A DNA stretch of 37,545 nucleotides from Acidobacteriaceae bacterium (GTDB taxonomy: Bacteria; Acidobacteriota; Terriglobia; Terriglobales; Acidobacteriaceae), in assembly GCA_003139095.1 (NCBI GenBank), contig PLHW01000061.1:1-37545 (forward strand). Reading direction: 5' to 3'. Below the pieces are notes generated by a model, which made no database searches, had not been told where the DNA came from, and worked only from the letters and a program-made list of their open reading frames with translations. Both the position numbers and the translations under genes were made by a program. Numbering within the stretch: position 1 is the stretch's first letter; the number at the start of each line of letters is the position of its first letter. Shown piece by piece: positions 1 through 7,445 of the stretch.

Positions 1-35
1 CCGATCAACTCTGTGACGTCATTGGCAATCTTCAT
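1..35 (-). CDS. cysK: Cysteine synthase, N-terminal fragment cut by the window edge
   Basis: Reading leftwards from the ATG at 35-33, the codons give MKIANDVTELIG and then leave the window. This is the characteristic start of O-acetylserine sulfhydrylase (CysK), whose family opens with an I-x-x-(I/V)-T-E-L-I-G-N-T-P block. The enzyme joins sulfide to O-acetylserine with PLP to make cysteine in the cytoplasm. A GGAGGG sequence lies about 12 bases upstream, somewhat far for a ribosome binding site. Only twelve residues are visible, so the call rests on this short but distinctive block. The gene diverges from the cysteine desulfurase at 682 and has a perfect CRP/FNR-type palindrome upstream at 117-132. 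Confidence 0.72.
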   Translation of the reverse strand, partial: MKIANDVTELI

Positions 36-116
36 AGGCGGTCTGTCCCTCCAGAGATTGGGTAAAGCGGATCCCACTAAACACGAGTAAGTCTACTACA
101 TTACTTGTCTATCGTC

Positions 117-132
117 TGTGACGTAAATCACA
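117..132. promoter_or_regulatory. CRP/FNR-family operator, perfect TGTGA-N6-TCACA palindrome
   Basis: The sequence TGTGACGTAAATCACA is a perfect inverted repeat matching the classical CRP-type core, which is also used by FNR-like and HcpR-like regulators. On the minus strand a possible -10 hexamer TAGACT lies at 95-90, 21 bases beyond the site, the spacing of a class II activator. The start codon of cysK follows at 35. The simplest reading is an activator site for cysK. It could also act on the plus-strand desulfurase, but that start is about 550 bases away. The sequence cannot show which regulator binds. Confidence 0.65.
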
Positions 133-202
133 TTGGATGGAGGCACAGTCCGGCATTTATAGCGGCACCACTTCCATCGATTAAAGCCAAGTCACATTAC
201 CT

Positions 203-218
203 GGTGATCATAATCACT
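203..218. promoter_or_regulatory. Weaker CRP/FNR-type palindrome
   Basis: GGTGATCATAATCACT keeps the GTGA-N6-TCAC core but not the outer T and A of the consensus. It lies 86 bases from the perfect site at 117-132 in the same AT-rich stretch. It may be a second, lower-affinity site or chance. A TCAC-N8-GTGA inverted repeat overlaps it at 192-207. Confidence 0.3.
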
Positions 219-580
219 GCATTGTCTATTCGTTTAGTAGGTAATACTATAAGACGTTAGGCTACGGGGTCGTTCCGCGGTCCGCTTCATGAAGAAATGT
301 AACCGGTCCGCGTGCGAACCACCCTGGACGGCGAGTAGTCCGCCCCGGGGATTCGGCCTATAGGGTCGGGACCAGCGGAATAGATGCCGAAAGGCGCCTG
401 GTTGACCGGGTTTTCTGCCGCTAAGCAGCAACAAGTTGCATACGGGAGAGGCAAACCCGTTCGCTCCACCACGCTAAGCTGAAGAAAAGAGAGACTTAGT
501 TCCCTTCCCCGAGCCGCCGGTCCGATCGGCAAGCCGCTTGCACAGTATGTCCATCAATGTGATAGACATTTATGCTGGAA

Positions 581-697
581 ATGATTATTATTTCCGAAAA
601 GGAACGCGACGTTTCGCGCCAAGCCGCCCAGATGTTTGTGGACGCCGAATTCATAGTGACAGTTCAGCCGGGAGCAAAAATATGCAAAAACGCCTGA
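581..697 (+). CDS. Possible 38-residue leader or remnant peptide ahead of the cysteine desulfurase
   Basis: An ATG at 581 preceded by GGAA opens a 38-codon frame that ends in TGA at 695-697, inside the start of the desulfurase gene (overlap 682-697). The peptide begins MIIISEKERDVSRQAAQ. The overlap would allow translational coupling. The first residues loosely recall the start of NagB-type sugar phosphate isomerases, but far too little is present for an assignment, and it may be a decayed gene end or chance. Confidence 0.22.
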   Translation: MIIISEKERDVSRQAAQMFVDAEFIVTVQPGAKICKNA

Positions 698-1920
698 TCT
701 ATTTTGACAATGCTGCAACGGTGTGGCCCAAGCCCGAGAGTGTATACAAGTTCATGGACCAGTTCTACCGCACCCACGGGGTCAACCCCGGGAGGAGCGG
801 TTACGATCTGGCAATTGAAGCCGGTTCCCTGCTGACGAACTTACGCAAGCGTTTGACCAAGTTCTTCGGCGGCGACGAAGATACGCCAGAGCGGCTCGTC
901 TTCAGCTATAACGTCACGGATGCGCTGAACCTGGCTATTCCGGGACTGGTCGGCAAGGGCGACCATGTGATCACGACCAACCTGGAACATAACTCCGTAA
1001 TCCGTCCGGTCAATCACATGGTTCGCGATCGCGGAGCCGAGGTGACCTATCTACCGTTCACCTCCGAGGGATTTATCGAGCCCGACGATGTGAAACGCGC
1101 GATTCGGCCGAATACGAAAGCGTTGATCGTCAACCACGGATCGAACGTCATCGGGACGGTGCAACCGCTCCGCGAATTGGGGCGCCTTTGTCGTGAGCAC
1201 GACGTAATCTTCCTTGTAGATACCGCCCAAACCGCGGGCATCATTCCGATCAATATGAAAGAAATGAATATTGATGTCGTCGCGTTCACCGGACACAAGG
1301 CGCTGATGGGCAGCATGGGGATCGGCGGCCTTTGCATTCGCAAGCATGTTGAAATCGCCCAGGTGCGCGCCGGCGGTACGGGAGTACGCTCGGTCGATCC
1401 CTACCATCTGGAAGAATATCCGTGGCGGCTCGAATTTGGCACGCCGAACATGGTGGGAGTGGCGGCTCTTTGGGCAGGCCAGGACTGGCTTGACGAAAAC
1501 GGAATTGAAAATGTGTACGCGCATGAGATGAAGCTCGCCAAACAGTTGGTGCAAGGACTGCGCGAGATCGAAGGTGTGCGCCTGTACTGTTGCGACCAGA
1601 TCGAGAACCATCTTTCGACAGTCTTGGTGAACGTGGAAGGCGCCGATCCGGCCGACGTTGGAACCATGCTGGATGTTGACCACGACATCGCCGTGCGCAC
1701 AGGCTTACACTGCGCACCGCTCGTGCACAAACAATTAGGGACAGTGGAAAACCACGGTGGCGTGCGATTCTCGGTGGGCGCATTCAATACCGAGAAAGAA
1801 GTGGCCGCCGCGATCCATGCTGTCTCCAAGGTTGCAGCCTGGGCATGTGAGCGGGCGCGGAAGCCGGAGCGCGATGTCGTGCGGATTGCAGCGCCACAGC
1901 CTGTTGGGCTGACGGCGTAG
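682..1920 (+). CDS. Cysteine desulfurase-like class V aminotransferase (SufS family)
   Basis: A 412-residue PLP enzyme that would release sulfur from cysteine as an enzyme persulfide. The start at 682 is chosen because GGAG lies seven bases upstream at 671-674 and the family sequence begins here (RLIYFDNAAT); residues from in-frame upstream codons look non-coding. The PLP lysine is Lys206 in FTGHKALMGSMG, preceded by the VDTAQTAGIIPI cofactor strand. The catalytic loop RTGLHCAP supplies Cys344, so the sulfur-transfer cysteine is present. The block LEFGTPN and the end RFSVGAFNTEKE fit the cysteine desulfurase subfamily that includes the E. faecalis EF2568 type (established family knowledge). 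It converges on dsrN with only two bases between stop codons. A role in supplying sulfur for Fe-S clusters of the dsr proteins is inference; a selenocysteine lyase or related activity is possible. Confidence 0.87.
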   Translation: MQKRLIYFDNAATVWPKPESVYKFMDQFYRTHGVNPGRSGYDLAIEAGSLLTNLRKRLTKFFGGDEDTPERLVFSYNVTDALNLAIPGLVGKGDHVITTNLEHNSVIRPVNHMVRDRGAEVTYLPFTSEGFIEPDDVKRAIRPNTKALIVNHGSNVIGTVQPLRELGRLCREHDVIFLVDTAQTAGIIPINMKEMNIDVVAFTGHKALMGSMGIGGLCIRKHVEIAQVRAGGTGVRSVDPYHLEEYPWRLEFGTPNMVGVAALWAGQDWLDENGIENVYAHEMKLAKQLVQGLREIEGVRLYCCDQIENHLSTVLVNVEGADPADVGTMLDVDHDIAVRTGLHCAPLVHKQLGTVENHGGVRFSVGAFNTEKEVAAAIHAVSKVAAWACERARKPERDVVRIAAPQPVGLTA

Positions 1921-1922
1921 CG

Positions 1923-3347
1923 CTAGACCCTCGCTTCCCTCGCCGGTGACAGATTTCTGCATGCGGCAAGAGCTGCGAAGCCGCGAGCCGCATCCAGGAA
2001 GCCTTGGGCCCACTCCGGCGTGGCCAGAGCGTGCAGGTGGGTATAGCCTGCCAACACGTTTTGCGTGATGACGAGATCGCGCTCCTCAAAACATCCAACT
2101 CCCCGAACGACGGAAGCGGCGGTTTGCACTGCCTCGTTCTGGCGCGAAATGCGGGAGTAGTGGAACTCATGACCGTGAAGAACGAGCCCGACAGAGAAAA
2201 AGGGGTTCGGCCGGTCTATGCACAACTCGCTGTAGCCGTGTCCTTGGGGCGTTTCGAAGCCTTCCACGTCGAAGGGGAAGACTCCGGCCATTGGATAGGT
2301 TCTGCCATTCCAACGCAAAGTTCGGGCGAGCAGGATAAGGCCTCCGCATTCGGCATAAATTGGCAGACCTCGGAGCGCCGCTTGTTGGATCGACTGCAGA
2401 AAACTCCGGTTTGACGACAATACTTCCGCGTGTTTCTCCGGAAAGCCGCCACCTATATAAAGAGCGTGCAGGTTCTCCGGCAAAGCACTACTCTGAAGCG
2501 AAGAAATTGGGATGAGTTCGGCGCCGGCTTGCTCCAACTGCTCCAGATTTTCAGGGTAGTAGAAGCTGAACGCGGAGTCGCGCAGATAGCCGACCTTGAT
2601 GTCTTTCGCCGCTGGCGTCGAAATCTCGGGCGGGCTGGGAGCCATTGGGGACGCGCTCCGCGCGATCGATAGAATGGCATCCAGATCGAGCCCCTCTGCC
2701 AGTTTCAGCAGGTCCTCCTGGATTTGCTTTGTAGCGGTGTGCTCTTCCGGAGGAACCAATCCGAAGTAGCGCTCAGGCAGCGGGTTGACAGCTGCTCTCC
2801 GAACTACGCCAACTACGGGGACCTCACATGTGGACTCAATCGCCGCGCGCAAGACTTTTTCATGCCGCTGGCCACTGACGTTGTTGAGAATGATGCCGCG
2901 AATCCGAAGCTCAGGATCAAGCGCCTGGCATCCTGCGACAAAAGCCGCTGCGGTGCGCGTGACTTTGGCGGCGTTGAGGACAAGCACGACGGGCGCAGCG
3001 AGGCAGTGACTGAGGACGGCACTGCTGTGCGTGCCGGCAGCGTCGAAGCCGTCGAAGACGCCGCGATTGCCTTCAATGAGGTTGATACCGTCCGTGATCG
3101 CGTTGCGCGTGAACGAGGAGCGGACGACATCCTGTCCCATCAGGTAAGTGTCCAGATTGCGAGCCTGGTGAGATGCCGCCCAACCCAGCCACGCAGCGTC
3201 GATATAGTCGGGGCCTTTCTTGAATGCGCGCACCTGAAATCCGGCGCGGCGCAGGGCGAGCAGGAGGGCGAGCGAAACCAGCGTCTTGCCGGAACCGCCG
3301 GACATCCCGGCAATCAGCAGACGCGGCATGAGACGCGAATCCGTCAC
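1923..3347 (-). CDS. dsrN: DsrN, cobyrinate a,c-diamide synthase-like amidase for siroheme
   Basis: A CobB/CbiA-family glutamine amidotransferase of 474 residues. The P-loop GMSGGSGKT is at residues 14-22 and the ATP-binding domain continues with FKKGPDYID. The C-terminal type I glutaminase domain shows YIGGGFPE, the nucleophile loop AECGGL and a late HGHEFHYS segment. In dsr operons this protein is proposed to amidate siroheme to the siroamide found in some DsrAB. The GTG start at 3347 overlaps the dsrD stop as GTGA and has GGGAA upstream; an ATG at 3329 is the alternative, giving a start more like other CbiA proteins. It is the last gene of the operon. With cobA and the divergent dehydrogenase/ferrochelatase it makes a self-contained siroheme branch. 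Confidence 0.9.
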   Translation of the reverse strand: MTDSRLMPRLLIAGMSGGSGKTLVSLALLLALRRAGFQVRAFKKGPDYIDAAWLGWAASHQARNLDTYLMGQDVVRSSFTRNAITDGINLIEGNRGVFDGFDAAGTHSSAVLSHCLAAPVVLVLNAAKVTRTAAAFVAGCQALDPELRIRGIILNNVSGQRHEKVLRAAIESTCEVPVVGVVRRAAVNPLPERYFGLVPPEEHTATKQIQEDLLKLAEGLDLDAILSIARSASPMAPSPPEISTPAAKDIKVGYLRDSAFSFYYPENLEQLEQAGAELIPISSLQSSALPENLHALYIGGGFPEKHAEVLSSNRSFLQSIQQAALRGLPIYAECGGLILLARTLRWNGRTYPMAGVFPFDVEGFETPQGHGYSELCIDRPNPFFSVGLVLHGHEFHYSRISRQNEAVQTAASVVRGVGCFEERDLVITQNVLAGYTHLHALATPEWAQGFLDAARGFAALAACRNLSPAREARV

Positions 3348-3598
3348 AGTTCGGTTCCCGGCTTGGGCGGAAGCTGAATGTAAGTGCCTCCGAGATAGGT
3401 GTAGACGCAGCGGCCCGAGTCGATCAAAATGCGCAGTGCCTTCTTGCAGTCGTCTTTGGTGCAAGCGGGGCCGTGTCTGGCAATCATCTCTTTGGCGAGA
3501 TCGCCAGGCTTCAAGTTTCTCTTTCCCGCGCAATCCGCAACCAGCTGGTACATATCCTCGGCCAGCGTCTCGATCGGAACTGATGTCGCATCTGTCAT
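3344..3598 (-). CDS. dsrD: DsrD-like small winged-helix protein
   Basis: An 84-residue protein with a predicted helix-helix-helix-beta-hairpin pattern: a lysine-rich helix (DDCKKALRILIDSG) followed by RCVYTYLGGTYIQLP. Length, fold pattern and position match DsrD (78 residues in Desulfovibrio), which has a similar KKILxxL helix followed by a Y-x-x-x-G-x-T hairpin. DsrD is reported to activate DsrAB allosterically and is used as a marker for the reductive direction. The ATG at 3598 overlaps the cobA stop as ATGA, and the end overlaps dsrN by four bases, so all three are probably translated together. Identity to classical DsrD is low by eye, so the call depends partly on context. An unrelated winged-helix protein is the alternative. 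Confidence 0.68.
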   Translation of the reverse strand: MTDATSVPIETLAEDMYQLVADCAGKRNLKPGDLAKEMIARHGPACTKDDCKKALRILIDSGRCVYTYLGGTYIQLPPKPGTEL

Positions 3599-4518
3599 TG
3601 GAGAGTCTCTTTCTCGCAGGGTATGGGGATGACGCAAATTTCCTCTTCCAGATTTAGCGCGTCCAAACCTGGCTCGCCGGCCGCGATCAGTTCGGGGAGT
3701 GGAACAACTGGAATCGAAGTGTCGACGAGAGTAGCGGGTGCGACAGCTTGCGGGAAAATTTGGCCGATGTGCTGTTGATAACCCTTCAGTTTTTGGCGCA
3801 AGGATACGACTTCGCCAATCACCAACGTTGCCGGTGCTTCGACATGCGCCCGGCGCACTTCATCGGCAATGGTTCCGAGCGTCGCCGAGATAACGCTTTC
3901 CCCTGGCCAGAAAGCCCTTTGGACGGCGGCGGCTGGAGTATCAGCGGAACGTCCGGCAGCCATCAAGTGCTGCGCGATGTGGGCGACATTGTGCACGCCC
4001 ATAAGGACCACCAGCGTGTCGACTTTGCTCAAAGCGCACCAATCCAGCCGGTCGTCGTTCCCGTCCGCGTTGTGGCCGGTAACAATGGCGACCGAGGAGG
4101 CGCGGTCGCGGTGGGTGACGGCGATTCCGGCGCTGAGCGGCGCGGACAGGCAGGAAGAAACTCCCGGCACCACTTCGAAGGGAATTCCATGTTCGGCAAG
4201 ATATTCGGCTTCTTCGCCGCCGCGCCCGAACAAGAACGGATCGCCGCCTTTGAGGCGGACCACAGTCTTGCCCTCACGGGCCTTGCGGACCAGCAGATAG
4301 TGAATTTCATCCTGGCGCGAAGCATGCTTGCCCAGCGGCTTGCCCATGAAAATCTTTTCAGCGGTCGGCTTGCACAGGGTCAAGACCTCATCCTGAATCA
4401 GCCGGTCGTAGACAATCACATCGGCGGTCTTGAGCAGCTCGGCCGCCCGGATCGTAAGCAGATCAGGATGACCCGGCCCCGCGCCTACCAAATACACTTT
4501 GCCAGCGTTTGTCATCAA
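3595..4518 (-). CDS. cobA: Uroporphyrinogen-III C-methyltransferase (SUMT)
   Basis: A 307-residue enzyme that uses S-adenosylmethionine to methylate uroporphyrinogen III twice, giving precorrin-2, the first committed step to siroheme. Family motifs are clear: VYLVGAGPGHPDLLT near residues 8-22, the VVRLKGGDPFLFGRGGEE loop, VVPGVSS and GIAVTHRD. The core family is about 250 residues; this protein has about 50 extra C-terminal residues of no clear function. Two adjacent ATG codons (4518 and 4515) are possible starts. Unlike fused CysG it lacks the dehydrogenase/ferrochelatase half, which is encoded separately at 16236. Its place in the dsr operon ties siroheme supply to DsrAB production. Confidence 0.93.
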   Translation of the reverse strand: MMTNAGKVYLVGAGPGHPDLLTIRAAELLKTADVIVYDRLIQDEVLTLCKPTAEKIFMGKPLGKHASRQDEIHYLLVRKAREGKTVVRLKGGDPFLFGRGGEEAEYLAEHGIPFEVVPGVSSCLSAPLSAGIAVTHRDRASSVAIVTGHNADGNDDRLDWCALSKVDTLVVLMGVHNVAHIAQHLMAAGRSADTPAAAVQRAFWPGESVISATLGTIADEVRRAHVEAPATLVIGEVVSLRQKLKGYQQHIGQIFPQAVAPATLVDTSIPVVPLPELIAAGEPGLDALNLEEEICVIPIPCEKETLQ

Positions 4519-4579
4519 TGCTCTCTTTCAATGTTTTCCTGCAAAGATCGCCAAAATGTCGCGATCGCGAACCGCCTAC

Positions 4580-4732
4580 CTATGCAAACCAGCGGCTGAT
4601 GAGCACGAAAATCGCAAGCAGCACGACTCCGGTCGTGAACGTGTACCAAATCAACTTGCGCTCAACCGGAAGCAAAGGCTCGTACTCGCCTTCCATCTTC
4701 TTCAGTTCTTCTGCTACACGGGGTTCAGTCAT
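4580..4732 (-). CDS. 50-residue single-pass membrane protein
   Basis: A short frame, MTEPRVAEELKKMEGEYEPL onward, has a charged N-terminal half and one C-terminal membrane helix (YTFTTGVVLLAIFVLI) ending SRWFA. The GAAAGG ribosome binding site fits the ATG at 4732 with six bases of spacing; an ATG at 4738 overlaps the upstream stop as ATGA but sits against the site. It lies between the YeiH-like transporter and cobA, within the dsr operon. I do not recognise a family. The size and the charged-then-hydrophobic layout suggest an accessory subunit of the adjacent transporter or of a membrane complex (inference). Confidence 0.65.
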   Translation of the reverse strand: MTEPRVAEELKKMEGEYEPLLPVERKLIWYTFTTGVVLLAIFVLISRWFA

Positions 4733-4734
4733 AG

Positions 4735-6237
4735 TCATCCTTTCAATGTCGGCGGCAGCATTCCGTGGAAAAACAGCCACGAGATCAAGAGGCCGACCCA
4801 AATGATGTATCCGAACAGGCAGAGCACATAGACTGCTGCCAATTTGGCGATGCCCTCCTGCCACAACTTGCGGAAATTGGAGAGCACTCCGATGGCGAAG
4901 AAGGTCATCAGAAAGAAGATGGCGCGAAACAGATTGGCTTGCGCCATCGAGGCCTTTACTTTGGGTATCAGGCCCGGAGCGGCGATGCCAATGCCAAGCA
5001 CGATCAGAAACGTGGCTACGTAACCCAGAATGAATTTCGGGAAGCGCTGCCAGATCTCGACGATCCTGACTTTTTCTCCCGGGCGGCGCTCAATCTTAGC
5101 CGACCAAATCCAAGCGAGAATAAACGCCCATACGCCGATGAAAACGTCGATGAACACCTTCACGGTGGCGCTGACGCCGGTGATCCAGCCAGCTTGGTAG
5201 ACCACTCCAGTAGCGGCCAGCGCCTTGGCGCGAATGAGCGCATCGGTGATCGCGCCGCTGGCGACTGCCGCGCCGTCCGTTTTCACGGCCAGTCCCATCC
5301 AGGCCCCCGCGACCAGGGGTTGCCGGTAAAGGTAGTGCTGGGCGGCAAAGGGAAGGACCATCAGTTCAATGACAGCGAAGACCACGACCAGCGACGACAC
5401 CATGATCGGCACAACGGGGCGCGCCCGAATCGCGGAGCCGGTTGCGATCGCCGCGGATACGCCGCAAATAGAAATGCCGGAAGCCAAGGGAGCGGCCCAT
5501 TCGCGGCTGAAACCGAAATAGCGCCTCGAGATGAAGTACACGATCGGCCAGTAAATCAGATAGGCCTCGATGATGGCGCAGATGCCGCGGAAGATGACCG
5601 ACGTCGCCAGTTGCCGTTGCTCGAGCGCGGCAATCCCCAGAAATCCGCCGAGAATCACGATAGCGGTTTTGATATATAACTCAGGGCGGACCGCCTCTTT
5701 GAGCGCCCTGGCGACGCCCGGAAGGAAGTTGCCCACCACCAAGCCCGCCAGTAGAGCGATGATGAATCCTGACTCGTTAGTGAGATTCAGCGACCACGCG
5801 ATCTTCAACGCAGGGCGCTTGTCTGGCGTAGCGGCGATGTATGCCCAGCTTCCGAGAAACCAGCAGGCGTAACTGACGATGAATATCGCTGTGAAGCCCG
5901 CGGCGAAGCGTTTGAGATCGGCTCGCAGAGCTTTCGCCGACACCAGCAGCACGACCAGGAGGAAGAAGTAGGTTGCGATCAGGGAGAGCGCAGCGGGCAG
6001 ATGAGCATAGAACCTGGAAGCGGGAGCCAGAGCTTTCGATGGCGCGGTCCAAACGGAAGTTGTGATCGTCCATCCCAGCAGATCGACTCCGAACAGCAGT
6101 GTCAGCGACAGTGCGAATATAAACAGGCCAATCCACACCGCGAGCCAATCTTCGTTCAGGCGAGTTTGCGCAATCGCAAGTGCTTCGCCCTCGGAAGGGG
6201 CCATAGGTTGATTCGACGTTGTTGTTAGGTTTGTCAT
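4735..6237 (-). CDS. UPF0324 / YeiH-family putative sulfate (sulfite) exporter
   Basis: A 500-residue polytopic inner-membrane protein with about a dozen hydrophobic segments. The family core is recognisable: ALLAGLVVGNFLPG, AIVILGGFLGIA, GISICGVSAAIATGSAI, and VKTDGAAVASGAI in the C-terminal half. The family is annotated as putative sulfate exporter, but the substrate is not firmly proven in general. The N-terminal 90 residues, with two extra membrane helices, make it longer than the usual 330-350 residues. The start at 6237 has GTGGAG eight bases upstream; an in-frame ATG at 6255 is less likely. Lying between dsrP and cobA, it probably moves sulfite or sulfate for the Dsr pathway (inference from position). 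Confidence 0.82.
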   Translation of the reverse strand: MTNLTTTSNQPMAPSEGEALAIAQTRLNEDWLAVWIGLFIFALSLTLLFGVDLLGWTITTSVWTAPSKALAPASRFYAHLPAALSLIATYFFLLVVLLVSAKALRADLKRFAAGFTAIFIVSYACWFLGSWAYIAATPDKRPALKIAWSLNLTNESGFIIALLAGLVVGNFLPGVARALKEAVRPELYIKTAIVILGGFLGIAALEQRQLATSVIFRGICAIIEAYLIYWPIVYFISRRYFGFSREWAAPLASGISICGVSAAIATGSAIRARPVVPIMVSSLVVVFAVIELMVLPFAAQHYLYRQPLVAGAWMGLAVKTDGAAVASGAITDALIRAKALAATGVVYQAGWITGVSATVKVFIDVFIGVWAFILAWIWSAKIERRPGEKVRIVEIWQRFPKFILGYVATFLIVLGIGIAAPGLIPKVKASMAQANLFRAIFFLMTFFAIGVLSNFRKLWQEGIAKLAAVYVLCLFGYIIWVGLLISWLFFHGMLPPTLKG

Positions 6238-6279
6238 TGGTAAGCTCCACAGCACGAATCTTTCTTATTCGTTCTGTCG

Positions 6280-7437
6280 TTAGTTCTCCTTCCAGATTGA
6301 GAGCGTGATCTTGTAGAACACGGTGATCATCAAGGCGCCGACGGCCCAAATCCCAAGGACAATGGTGGACTCGGGCAGCGTGGGCACATAGCGGGTGACC
6401 GCTCCGAGCGGCGAAGGCACCATGCCGCCGACGATCAGCCCAAGACCTTTGTCGAGCCAGATCGAAATGAAAATAGCCGCGCACGCGACCGCCAGCCGAG
6501 GAATGTTGGCTCGCCACCGAGGAACCAGCAGCAATGCCAACGCGACCCACGAAAGCAGGACCGAGAGCCACATCCAGGGAACCAAGCGGTAGTCGCCGTT
6601 GAGGCCGATGAACAGATACTCGAAGTGTTCTTCGTGGGCCGGAATTTCGCTATAGAAAGCGGTGAAGACCTCGGCGAGGATCAGGAAGATATTGATGGCG
6701 AGAGCATAGGTCACGATGACCGCCAGTTTCTGGATGGCTTCTCGTCCCGCATCAAAACCAGTTAACTTTCGCAAAGCGAGGCACAGAAGGATCAACAAAG
6801 CCGGGCCGGATGCGAAAGCGGAAGCCAGGAAACGCGGCGCCAGGATCGCAGTCAGCCAGTAAGATCGGCCCGGCAATCCGCTATAGAGAAATGCGGTGAC
6901 TGTATGAATGCTGATCGCCCATGGAATCGAGAGGATGATGACTGGCTTGATCCAACCGGGAACGGGTACATGTTGTCGTTGCGCGATCAGCGTGACCGCG
7001 GCGATCACTGCGTTCATCAGCAGATAGCCGCCGAGGGCAATCATGTCCCAGAACATTACCGACTGCGGCTGGGGATGAAGCACGATGTTGAAAATCCGCG
7101 AGGGCTGGCCCAGGTCGACGAAGATGAAGAGAATGCACATCGTGACCGCCGTGACTGCCAGCAGTTCGCCGAGGAGAGTGAGGCGGCCAAATTGTTGGTA
7201 ATCGTGCAGGTAGTAGGGCAGAACCACCATGACAGCGGAAGCAGCGATGCCCACAAAGAACGTGAATTGCGCAATGTAGAGGCCCCAACTCACATCGCGA
7301 CTGAGTCCGGTGACGACCAATCCGTGGATCAGCTGCAAGACGTAGCAAAGCGAACCCGCGAGAATTACAAAGAGAAGCGAGGCGATCCAGAGCCAGTATC
7401 TCCGGCTTCGCGTGAGCGTATTTTTAAACATGAGCAT
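6280..7437 (-). CDS. dsrP: DsrP, NrfD-like membrane subunit of the DsrMKJOP complex
   Basis: A 385-residue integral membrane protein with about ten helices, of the NrfD/PsrC type that exchanges electrons with quinones without its own haem. Supporting segments include SWGLYIAQFTFFVGIAASAVM, FVDLGQPSR, the IPWAISIHTVTAFLYSGLPG segment and a late SIWLDKGLGLIVGG helix. DsrP and the periplasmic ferredoxin DsrO form one quinone-interacting module of the complex. The start at 7437 is chosen over upstream frame extension because it places the first helix about 15 residues in; ATG 7431 is also possible. It begins only eight bases after the end of dsrO. Confidence 0.92.
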   Translation of the reverse strand: MLMFKNTLTRSRRYWLWIASLLFVILAGSLCYVLQLIHGLVVTGLSRDVSWGLYIAQFTFFVGIAASAVMVVLPYYLHDYQQFGRLTLLGELLAVTAVTMCILFIFVDLGQPSRIFNIVLHPQPQSVMFWDMIALGGYLLMNAVIAAVTLIAQRQHVPVPGWIKPVIILSIPWAISIHTVTAFLYSGLPGRSYWLTAILAPRFLASAFASGPALLILLCLALRKLTGFDAGREAIQKLAVIVTYALAINIFLILAEVFTAFYSEIPAHEEHFEYLFIGLNGDYRLVPWMWLSVLLSWVALALLLVPRWRANIPRLAVACAAIFISIWLDKGLGLIVGGMVPSPLGAVTRYVPTLPESTIVLGIWAVGALMITVFYKITLSIWKEN

Positions 7438-7445
7438 AAGCGCAC

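Larger units (their letters stand above)
36..580. other. Divergent intergenic region, AT-rich in its left half
   Basis: No convincing gene was found in these 545 bases. The left half (to about 260) is clearly richer in A and T than the rest of the window and holds two CRP/FNR-type palindromes. The right half (260-540) is GC-rich. It can be read without stops on the minus strand for about 80 codons, but the product has no recognisable motif and no ribosome binding site. A short GCCGAAAGGC hairpin lies near 383-392. I could not match the right half to a known riboswitch. Confidence 0.6.

Noticed and set aside
260-520. Riboswitch (cobalamin, glycine or similar) before the cysteine desulfurase
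   Set aside because: GGGAGAGGCAAACCCG and GCCGAAAGGC recall pieces of known aptamers, but no full set of conserved boxes is present in order.
287-532. Minus-strand open frame of about 80 codons in the left intergenic region
   Set aside because: No ribosome binding site, no family motif and biased composition; it is open mainly because the stretch is GC-rich. A second overlapping frame at 234-434 has the same problem.
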